Source: Chloroflexota bacterium (GTDB taxonomy: Bacteria; Chloroflexota; Limnocylindria; Limnocylindrales; CSP1-4). From it: a stretch of DNA of 10,379 nt. This document shows positions 1-5,648 of this stretch, piece by piece. The notes below the pieces were generated by a model. It was given only the letters and a program-made list of their open reading frames with translations, was not told where the DNA came from and did no database searches. Numbering within the stretch: position 1 is the first letter of the stretch; each line of letters begins with the position of its first letter. The stretch is from NCBI GenBank assembly GCA_016200675.1, contig JACQEH010000073.1:1-10379 (forward strand), read 5' to 3'. Position numbers and translations under genes: made by a program.

Positions 1-1016
1 CCACCGCCGGCGCCGCCGGCTCCTTCGAAGGGCTGACGACGCCCCTGCCCGGCCAGCTCGCCTACGACACGGACCCGGGAGGCGGTCAGGACGCCCGACT
101 GCGGATCAGTTTCGGGGTTCCGGGCAAGGCCGGGGCGCCGGCCCAGGGCGTCATCGCGGCGAGCGTGCCGCTGGACGGTCTCCTGACGTGGGCCAACTAC
201 GGGCTGGACACGACCGGCCAGCAGCTCTCGATGCTCCGCCGGGGAGATCCCGTCGCGGTCGTGGCGACGCATGGGAGTGGCACGGGCGACCCGCACCCGG
301 TCCTGGAGGTGACCGGTGACGCTGGATCGCAGGTGACCGGGATCGCCGATGTGGCGCTGCCCGGCGTCGACGGCTGGCAGGTCGCGGCCAGCGCGCCGCT
401 GACGGTCGCGGCCATTCCGCTGCCGGCGCTGCTCACGCTGATCGCGCTGATGGTGCTCCTGATCGGTGCCACCTGGTGGATGGGACGCAAGATCATCGAG
501 CCGGCCGCCGAGCTGGACGCCCAGCGGACCCGGTTCCAGGACCTCTATCACACGGCCCGGGAGGCGGCCCTGCTCGACAGCCTGACCGGCCTCGGCAACC
601 ACCGCGCCTTCCAGGAAGCCCTGGCCCGGATGGTCGACCAGGCGCGTCGCTACGGCACCCACTTCTCCCTCGTGATGCTCGACATCGACGAGTTCAAGCG
701 CGTCAACGACACGCGCGGGCACGCCGTCGGGGACGAGCTCCTGGCCCAGGTCGGCGACCTGATCCGCTCCACGATCCGGACAGCCGACGCCGGCTTCCGG
801 GTCGGTGGCGACGAGTTCGCCCTCCTCCTCGCCGAGACTGGCGCCCCGGGGGCGGAGGTGACGGCCCGCCGGATCCTCAGCCGCGGCCTCGAGGATCGCG
901 GAACGGGCCGCTACAAGGGCTCTTCGACCCGGCCCACGATCACGGCCACGTCGACGAGGGGATGCGGAGCGAGCTCTCGGCCGCGGTCTCGGCGATCATC
1001 GAGACGGGCGCCATGA
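1..1016 (+). CDS. Membrane-anchored GGDEF diguanylate cyclase domain, 5' partial, frame broken
   Basis: The reading frame is open from base 3, so the start lies outside the window. The visible product has an extracytoplasmic sensor-like segment, one hydrophobic helix (bases about 414-480), a short linker, then a GGDEF domain. Key features are LTGLGNHRAF at the domain start, the metal-site stretch LDIDEFKRVND, the active-site GGDEF at bases 804-818, and an RxxD inhibitory-site motif (RTAD, bases 777-788) exactly five residues before it. GGDEF domains make c-di-GMP from two GTP. The domain is short: only about 30 residues separate GGDEF from GRYKG, which resembles the usual domain end. The SIG-type strand and the AD-ALY-AK helix, roughly 45 residues, are missing. 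From base 920 the sensible protein continues in the next frame as the EAL domain, so residues after about base 919 here are off-frame. Cyclase activity is doubtful. The fold assignment is secure; whether this is a mutation, a deletion or an assembly fault is open. Confidence 0.85.
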   Translation, partial: TAGAAGSFEGLTTPLPGQLAYDTDPGGGQDARLRISFGVPGKAGAPAQGVIAASVPLDGLLTWANYGLDTTGQQLSMLRRGDPVAVVATHGSGTGDPHPVLEVTGDAGSQVTGIADVALPGVDGWQVAASAPLTVAAIPLPALLTLIALMVLLIGATWWMGRKIIEPAAELDAQRTRFQDLYHTAREAALLDSLTGLGNHRAFQEALARMVDQARRYGTHFSLVMLDIDEFKRVNDTRGHAVGDELLAQVGDLIRSTIRTADAGFRVGGDEFALLLAETGAPGAEVTARRILSRGLEDRGTGRYKGSSTRPTITATSTRGCGASSRPRSRRSSRRAP

Positions 1017-1933
1017 CGCCCGTCTACCAGCCCATCGTCCATTTGCCGACCGGGCGGATCCTCGGCTACGAGGGCCTCGTCCGCGTCGATCCGGGCTCGG
1101 GCTTTCCCCACACCGGCGCGCTCTTCGACGCGGCCGAGATCGCCGGCCGGGTCCTCGACCTGGACCGTGCCGCGCTCGATGTTGTCCTCGCCGGCGCCCA
1201 TGCCGTTCCACCTGAGACCCTCGTCAGCCTCAACGTGTCGCCGCGTAGCTTCGAGGCGCCAGAGTTCAACGCAACGGCGTTCCTGGCCATCCTCCGGCGC
1301 CACGGCATGGCGCCCGGCCGGGTGCTCCTGGAGCTCACCGAGCGCGACGCCATCCGCGATCCCGATCGCCTGCGGGAGACCGTCCGGGTCCTCCAGGAGG
1401 CCGGCGTCCGCGTGGCCGCCGATGACGTCGGCGCCGGCAACGCCGGCCTGCGGCTCCTGAGCCAGTTCCGCTTCGATGTCGTGAAGATCGACCTGTCACT
1501 GGTCCAGGGCAGCGCCGGCCAGGACCAGACGCACTCCGTGCTGACGTCGCTCGTCGGGCTCGCCCGGCGCTGGGGCGCCCTGACGATCGCCGAAGGTGTG
1601 GAGACCCCCGCCCAGCTGCGGATGATTCGCGAGCTCGAGGTCGATGCGGGCCAGGGCTACCTCCTGGGGCGACCCGGTCCTGTCGGGCAGGCGATGACCG
1701 TCGACCTCGACGCGCTCGCGGGCATCGGCTGGGCCGACGAGGCCGACCAGGCGGGCGCGGTGAGTCGCGCGGCGGCGGTGCGTCACCCGGCGACGTCGTT
1801 CGCGGTGGCTGCAGCTTCAGGCGCACCTGTCAGGGTCCGCCTCCGCCGCACCGGCGGGGCCGCTGTCACGCCGGGCAATGAAAAAGGCAAACCCGGCGCG
1901 AGCCGGGGACGCAAAGCCACGGGACTGGTTTGA
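962..1933 (+). CDS. EAL-domain c-di-GMP phosphodiesterase portion, one frame off from the GGDEF part
   Basis: The frame becomes protein-like at about base 920 (LFDPAHDHG) directly after GRYKG of the GGDEF frame, so it was probably one GGDEF-EAL gene. EAL domains hydrolyse c-di-GMP to pGpG. Family landmarks are in order: YQPIV, then YEGLVRV (the EAL motif reads EGL, bases 1070-1078, with the metal-binding Glu kept), LNVSPRSF, LLELTERD, the acidic pair in AADDVGAGN, VKIDLSLV, IAEGVET and GQGYLLGRP. All expected metal and catalytic positions appear present, so phosphodiesterase activity is plausible. The domain ends near base 1690. A low-complexity tail of about 80 residues follows, and its last codons lie inside the riboswitch. 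ATG 962 is the first in-frame start after the break, but its GAGGG is almost adjacent, so independent initiation is weakly supported. Without it, EAL translation would need the frame to be intact. Confidence 0.85.
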   Translation: MRSELSAAVSAIIETGAMTPVYQPIVHLPTGRILGYEGLVRVDPGSGFPHTGALFDAAEIAGRVLDLDRAALDVVLAGAHAVPPETLVSLNVSPRSFEAPEFNATAFLAILRRHGMAPGRVLLELTERDAIRDPDRLRETVRVLQEAGVRVAADDVGAGNAGLRLLSQFRFDVVKIDLSLVQGSAGQDQTHSVLTSLVGLARRWGALTIAEGVETPAQLRMIRELEVDAGQGYLLGRPGPVGQAMTVDLDALAGIGWADEADQAGAVSRAAAVRHPATSFAVAAASGAPVRVRLRRTGGAAVTPGNEKGKPGASRGRKATGLV

Positions 1934-1958
1934 ATACCTGCCAGTCAGCCGGGTTGCC
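1886..1958 (+). promoter_or_regulatory. c-di-GMP-I (GEMM) riboswitch aptamer
   Basis: All conserved blocks of the GEMM-I class are present. The 5' strand GGCAAACC (1886-1893) pairs as GGCAA with TTGCC at 1954-1958. A perfect six-pair stem (1892-1897 with 1902-1907) is capped by the GNRA tetraloop GCGA (1898-1901). The signature GGGACGCAAAGCC is at 1906-1918. A second stem pairs GACTGG (1923-1928) with CCAGTC (1941-1946), and AGCCGGGTTGCC closes the element at 1947-1958. This class binds c-di-GMP. The aptamer ends 40 bases before the GGAGG of the downstream secreted-protein gene. No U-rich terminator follows, so control of translation initiation is more likely; GGTC (1971-1974) can pair with GACC (1995-1998) next to the GGAGG. 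The stop codon of the upstream EAL frame (1931-1933) lies in the loop of the second stem. Confidence 0.93.
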
Positions 1959-1998
1959 ATACTCTCGCCGGGTCCGTCAGATCGAGCTCGCCGAGACC

Positions 1999-2013
1999 GG
2001 AGGTTCGACCTTG
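1999..2013 (+). promoter_or_regulatory. Ribosome binding site and TTG start of the riboswitch-controlled gene
   Basis: GGAGG at 1999-2003 sits seven bases before TTG at 2011. The in-frame TTG gives a clean signal peptide and lies just past the aptamer. The frame is open upstream to 1930, but that would place the start inside the aptamer, and the next ATG (2041) has no comparable site. The TTG start is therefore preferred. Confidence 0.75.
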
Positions 2014-2475
2014 AATCGACTGCGCGCCCTCACTTCCCACATGCTCCTGGCAATCGCCGAGGCCGGGCTCATCGCCCTCCTCGCCGTGGGCCTCATCGCC
2101 AGCACGGCCTTCGCGGCAAAGCCCACCGGCGGGGCCGGCGGCGCGAAACCGGGCGGCGGGATGCCGATCACGGTCGTGACCGTCGTCGACAGGAACCTGA
2201 ATGGACTCGCGAACTGGGCTGATACGGTGCACTTCACGTTCACGACGAGCAACCCCTACCCGACCGTCAGTGTCACGTGCACGCAGAACGGCGGCTTGGT
2301 ATTTGCTGACTCGCATCCGTACTACTGGCCGAATGTCTGGGATGACAATGGCAACGTGATCCTCTCTTCGCCAGCGTGGACTGGGGGGGCTGCGGATTGC
2401 CAGGTGACCGTGAAGGGGACATCGGGCGGCAAGACGGTGAACCTCGGCTCGGCGACCTTCCACGTCGACGGGTAG
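2011..2475 (+). CDS. Small secreted Ig-like protein under c-di-GMP riboswitch control
   Basis: The product is 154 residues. Residues 1-35 form a signal peptide: a short basic start (MNRLR), a long hydrophobic core and a cleavage site after AFA. A Gly/Lys/Pro-rich linker (36-50) follows, then one compact beta-rich domain with the phrase DRNLNGLANWADTVHF near its start and two cysteines (C90 in VTCTQNG and C130 in ADCQVTV) that could form a disulfide. It ends in a beta strand (SATFHVDG). The shape is that of a secreted single-domain Ig-like protein; I cannot name a specific family. No sortase signal, lipobox or second membrane segment is seen, so it is probably released or matrix-bound. Its leader holds the c-di-GMP-I aptamer, which suggests a role in attachment or matrix formation (inference). 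The bidirectional terminator at 2572 ends the unit. Confidence 0.85.
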   Translation: MNRLRALTSHMLLAIAEAGLIALLAVGLIASTAFAAKPTGGAGGAKPGGGMPITVVTVVDRNLNGLANWADTVHFTFTTSNPYPTVSVTCTQNGGLVFADSHPYYWPNVWDDNGNVILSSPAWTGGAADCQVTVKGTSGGKTVNLGSATFHVDG

Positions 2476-2478
2476 GTC

Positions 2479-2532
2479 GGGCGAAACACTCGGACGCCCT
2501 CTCGAGCCATCGGCGTGACGGCTCCCGTCGAG
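2479..2532 (+). other. Possible structured 3' untranslated segment
   Basis: Just after the stop codon, GGGCG (2479-2483) can pair with CGCCC (2495-2499). CTCGA (2501-2505) can then pair with TCGAG (2528-2532), enclosing GCC/GGC pairs (2506-2508 with 2520-2522). The stems are short and I recognise no known RNA class, so chance folding in GC-rich sequence is a real possibility. Confidence 0.25.
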
Positions 2533-2571
2533 CGTCGGCAATGGACAAGAGCGGAACGCAGCGATAGCGAA

Positions 2572-2604
2572 GAAGGAGGCCCCGGCACCGCCGGGGCCTC
2601 CTTC
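2572..2604. terminator. Bidirectional intrinsic terminator between convergent genes
   Basis: A perfect 15-pair stem (2572-2586 with 2590-2604) has a three-base loop ACC. It lies between the stop of the plus-strand secreted-protein gene and the stop of the minus-strand Ig-repeat gene, 97 and 38 bases away. The stem ends in GAAGG/CCTTC, so each strand has a few pyrimidines at the 3' foot, though no long U run follows. Position and strength fit a shared terminator. Confidence 0.85.
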
Positions 2605-2642
2605 GTTGTGGCGCGGATCGGGGTCCCGCGGAGCGGGAATCC

Positions 2643-5333
2643 CTAGTTGTTGATCGTCAGGCTCGTGGACTCGCAGTGTGACGAACTCCCGACGAGCGGG
2701 TTGCTGCTGGTGAACTCGACCAGCCACGAGACGTCCTGGCTCAGGAGCACCGTGAACGTCGTGTTGGTCGTCGTCCGGGTGACGGGCGAAGCGTTCGCGA
2801 TGGTGAAGGTCTCGGCTGCTCGCAGAATGGTTCCGCCGTTGGCGGCGCAGGTGGTGCCGCTGTACAGGGTGAACGACAGGGTACCGCTCAGCGTCGTGCC
2901 ACCGGTCGAGGTGATCGTGGCCGAGTCGTTCGGCAGCCACCGCTGCGCGGACGTCGCGGACGTCGTGTCCTTGACCGTGAAGCATTCGTTCGTGCTGTCG
3001 GTGTGGGATGACGGCAGGTAGAACCCGTCGCCGCTGTACTCGGCCCGCCAGCAGTACTTGCCGACGGTGATGGTGTTTGTGCTGGAGTCGCTGGTGGCCA
3101 TGCCGGCGGCCGACAGCGTCATCGTAGCGCCGACCTTCGTGCCGCCCGTCACGCAGCCACCGGCGGTGACTTCACTGGGCTGGCACAGGTAGAAGTCGAC
3201 GGTGCCGGTCGGGGTCGGCCCGCCGCTCGAACCGCTCACGGTGGCGGCGTCCGAGACGCTGTCGCCAACGGCGATGTCGCCGTTGGGGCTCGACAGTGTG
3301 TCTGTACTGGACGGCTGCTTGACGGTCGTGAAGCACTCGTTCGTGCTGTCGGTGTGGGACGACGGGTTGTACAGGGCGTTGCCGCTGTACTCGGCCCGCC
3401 AGCAATATGTGCCAATGGCAGTGGTGTTGGTGCTGGCGTCGCTGGTCGCCGTGCCGGTCGCCGACAGCGTCTTGGTCGTTCCGATCTTCATGCCGCCCGT
3501 CACGCAGCCACCGGCGGTGACTTCACTGGGCTGGCACAGGTAGAAGTCGACGGTGCCGGTCGGCGTACCGCCGGTGCCGGTGACGGTTGCCGAGTCGGTC
3601 ACGCTCGTGCCCGGGACGACGTCGCCGCCGGTCGGGCTCGAGAGGGTATCCGTTGACGACGGCAGCTTGATGGTCGTGAAGCACTCGTTCGTGCTGTCGG
3701 TGTGGGACGACGACAGGTAGTTGCTGTCGCCGCTGTACTCGGCCCGCCAGCAGTACTTGCCGACGGCGGTCGTGTTGGTGCTGGAGTCGCTGGTGGCCAC
3801 GCCGGTAGCCGACAGCGTCTTGGCCGTTCCGATCTTCGTGCCGCCCGTCACGCAGCCACCGGCGGTGACTTCACTGGGCTGGCACAGGTAGAAGTCGACG
3901 GTGCCGGTCGGGGTCGGCCCGCTGCCCGAGCCGCTCACCGTGGCGGTGTCACTCGCGCTCGTACCCGGGGTGATGCTGCCGCCCGTTGGGCTCGAGAGCG
4001 TGTCGGTACTCGACGGGCGCTTTGCCACATCAAAGCATTCGAGTGCCCCGCCCTGATCGGCGTACGGCCCACCCGTGTAGTTCGTGTCACCAGGCCACGA
4101 TGCGCTGAAGCAGAAACGACCTGGGGTTGTCGCTGTGTACGTCGCGGACGTCACGGTGTAGTCGTTGGCGCTCTTGGTAGCGCCCGAAAGCGGCTTGGTG
4201 TCGAAGGCCGCGCCGTTGAGCCTGAAGGTCACGGTTCCGGTGGGGGCTGGCGGAGCGGATCCCCCGGACACATGGACGGTTGCGTTGTCCGCGACGGTCT
4301 GGCCGACGAAGATCGACGAGGCGGAGACCTGGGTCGTCAGCGACGCGCCGCACTGCTCGAAGTTGCCGAGCGCAAAGTCCTTGAGCTGGGCGGTCGTCGA
4401 GTGCGATGAGCGGGTGGCGCCGAGGAACGAGCTGAAGCAGCGGTCGCTGCCGAATACCGCGTTGAGGTCAAGCCCGGCCTCGAACAACTCGAGCGGCCGA
4501 ATGCTCGACGAGCCGTTCTTGTCGATGAACGGCCACGGGGGAGTGTCGTTCGTTCGGTTGACCACGGCGCAGAAGTTGGAGCTCGCGCCGGCGAGTGCGC
4601 AATCGCCGGCGGCGTTGTCGGCGAGCTGTTGGAGCGGGTTCTTCCCGCCGACCCACTGATAGACCGTGATGTCTCCGACCGGGTTCGAGCCGCCCCAGTT
4701 CGCGAGGACGAGGACGTCGCCGACCGAATGGACGCCGGTGAAGTGGCCGGTGGAGTCGAGGCTGACCGTGTTCTTGAAGAACCAGAAGCCCGTCTCCGAG
4801 TCGCCGCTGTTGTCGTAGCGATCCATCCCGAAGTAGATGATCGTGTGGCCGCTGCCGGAGTCGGTGTAGGCCGCGGCGAACAGGTTGGCGATGTCGTCCT
4901 TGTCGGGCACGGGGTCATTGGTCGTGCCGTACTGCCACTGCGGGATGTCGTTGACGTCCTTCGACCCGCCGCCGGTGTAGAAGCTGGTCTCGGCGCCGCT
5001 CACCGGGTCGGTGATGAACGTCCGGGCGAAGGCGTGATCGGGCGATGCCGTCCCGAGGCCGGTGGCCGACTTGTAGACGTTCGCCCAGTCGTCGGCGCCG
5101 CCGGTCGGGCTGTCGGCCGTGTTCGCGTTGCCGCAGATGGTCGTGGCCGGCGTGGTCACCGGACACGGCGGGACCGTGGTCGAGGTGTCCAGCTCGAACA
5201 ACCCGGTGGTCGACGGATTTACGGCCAGTGCCGTGCTGCCAATCACGAGCGTGCTCGTCACCAGTGCCATGGTGGCGAGGGCTGTCAGGACCTTTCGACC
5301 CTTGCGCTGCCTTGTGATTCGTCGGCTGATCAT
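2643..5333 (-). CDS. Large secreted protein with tandem bacterial Ig-like (Big_3_5-type) repeats
   Basis: The 896-residue product begins with a basic stretch (MISRRITRQRKGRK) and a hydrophobic signal peptide ending near residue 38 (STALAV). Residues about 39-335 form a globular domain with phrases such as GFWFFKN, DVLVLANWGG and LELFEAGLDL, and several cysteines. A divergent Ig-like module (about 340-437) carries the SWPGDTNY motif. Three closely similar modules of 116-117 residues follow (about 437-785). Each contains GTVDFYLCQPSEV, GGCVTGG, YCWRAEYSG and TDSTNECF; the Y-x-GD-x-xY signature and paired cysteines match the Big_3_5 type. A different C-terminal beta domain (about 787-896) ends in SLTINN, with no LPXTG or membrane anchor. 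The start is supported by GAGGAGGG at 5343-5350, nine bases upstream. The likely role is an extracellular adhesin or matrix scaffold; the ligand cannot be read from sequence. Confidence 0.88.
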   Translation of the reverse strand: MISRRITRQRKGRKVLTALATMALVTSTLVIGSTALAVNPSTTGLFELDTSTTVPPCPVTTPATTICGNANTADSPTGGADDWANVYKSATGLGTASPDHAFARTFITDPVSGAETSFYTGGGSKDVNDIPQWQYGTTNDPVPDKDDIANLFAAAYTDSGSGHTIIYFGMDRYDNSGDSETGFWFFKNTVSLDSTGHFTGVHSVGDVLVLANWGGSNPVGDITVYQWVGGKNPLQQLADNAAGDCALAGASSNFCAVVNRTNDTPPWPFIDKNGSSSIRPLELFEAGLDLNAVFGSDRCFSSFLGATRSSHSTTAQLKDFALGNFEQCGASLTTQVSASSIFVGQTVADNATVHVSGGSAPPAPTGTVTFRLNGAAFDTKPLSGATKSANDYTVTSATYTATTPGRFCFSASWPGDTNYTGGPYADQGGALECFDVAKRPSSTDTLSSPTGGSITPGTSASDTATVSGSGSGPTPTGTVDFYLCQPSEVTAGGCVTGGTKIGTAKTLSATGVATSDSSTNTTAVGKYCWRAEYSGDSNYLSSSHTDSTNECFTTIKLPSSTDTLSSPTGGDVVPGTSVTDSATVTGTGGTPTGTVDFYLCQPSEVTAGGCVTGGMKIGTTKTLSATGTATSDASTNTTAIGTYCWRAEYSGNALYNPSSHTDSTNECFTTVKQPSSTDTLSSPNGDIAVGDSVSDAATVSGSSGGPTPTGTVDFYLCQPSEVTAGGCVTGGTKVGATMTLSAAGMATSDSSTNTITVGKYCWRAEYSGDGFYLPSSHTDSTNECFTVKDTTSATSAQRWLPNDSATITSTGGTTLSGTLSFTLYSGTTCAANGGTILRAAETFTIANASPVTRTTTNTTFTVLLSQDVSWLVEFTSSNPLVGSSSHCESTSLTINN
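2977..4026 (-). repeat. Three tandem 348-351-base repeats encoding Ig-like modules
   Basis: Units lie at 2977-3327, 3328-3675 and about 3676-4026, with periods of 351 and 348 bases, both multiples of three. A 72-base core is identical in all three (3141-3212, 3492-3563, 3840-3911). Identity at DNA level, including third codon positions, points to recent duplication or gene conversion. Confidence 0.9.
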
Positions 5334-5368
5334 GCCGCCGTACCCTCCTCGGAAATTCGGGGACTCAC
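5330..5368 (-). CDS. Possible 12-codon leader peptide coupled to the Ig-repeat gene
   Basis: On the minus strand a GTG at 5368 starts the peptide MSPRISEEGTAA. Its TGA stop overlaps the ATG of the 896-residue gene as ATGA. A strong site, AAGGAGA (complement of 5376-5382), sits seven bases before the GTG, and the main gene's own GAGGAGGG lies within this small frame. The arrangement is typical of translational coupling. The frame is also open further upstream, and a 12-codon frame could arise by chance, so this is a candidate only. Confidence 0.4.
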   Translation of the reverse strand: MSPRISEEGTAA

Positions 5369-5648
5369 GAAATGTTCTCCTTGTCGGACGAATTCCTGGT
5401 CATCGAAACGGCCGATTACGCCGCACCCCCTCCTGGCGCACCGACCGCCGTTCGGTACCGGTGCAGCCGCATCCCACCTCCCGTGCCCAGTACTCGCTTC
5501 GCAGGCGCCGCCTGCGAAGCCTTGCTTGCAGGGAGTCGACCAACCGGGTGCGTTTGGACGCCAAGGCAGACCCTCGGCGACCGCCCGACGCACCAGGCGA
5601 CCTAGCCCCGCCCCCCGAAAGTCCGAAACGCCCGGCGGAACAGCCAGC
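5334..5648. other. 315-base spacer with leader region of the Ig-repeat gene
   Basis: This holds the ribosome binding site (5343-5350), the possible leader peptide and its ribosome binding site (5330-5382), and one strong hairpin (5496-5520). I see no conserved protein in any frame and no recognised riboswitch. No convincing -10/-35 promoter could be assigned by eye, although the promoter of the minus-strand Ig-repeat gene probably lies here. Confidence 0.6.
5496..5520 (-). terminator. Strong hairpin downstream of the acetolactate-synthase-like gene, possible terminator
   Basis: GCTTCGCAGGC (5496-5506) pairs perfectly with GCCTGCGAAGC (5510-5520) around a three-base loop. It lies about 130 bases after the stop of the minus-strand enzyme gene and upstream of the Ig-repeat gene. 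No U run follows on the minus strand, so it may instead be an RNA-stability or attenuation element. Confidence 0.45.

Noticed and set aside
912..925. Programmed -1 ribosomal frameshift joining GGDEF and EAL
   Set aside because: The sequence at the junction does not form a slippery heptamer and no obvious downstream pseudoknot was seen. The GGDEF domain is also incomplete, which frameshifting would not fix.
1945..2985. Minus-strand 346-codon open frame across the riboswitch and the small secreted gene
   Set aside because: It is antisense to clear functional elements and has biased, non-protein-like composition.
2977..4026. CRISPR-like array
   Set aside because: The repeats are about 350 bases long, in frame and code for Ig-like modules.
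5330..5593. An 87-codon minus-strand frame before the Ig-repeat gene as a full protein gene
   Set aside because: It has no conserved motif and no supported start at the far end. Only the last 12 codons have a good ribosome binding site.
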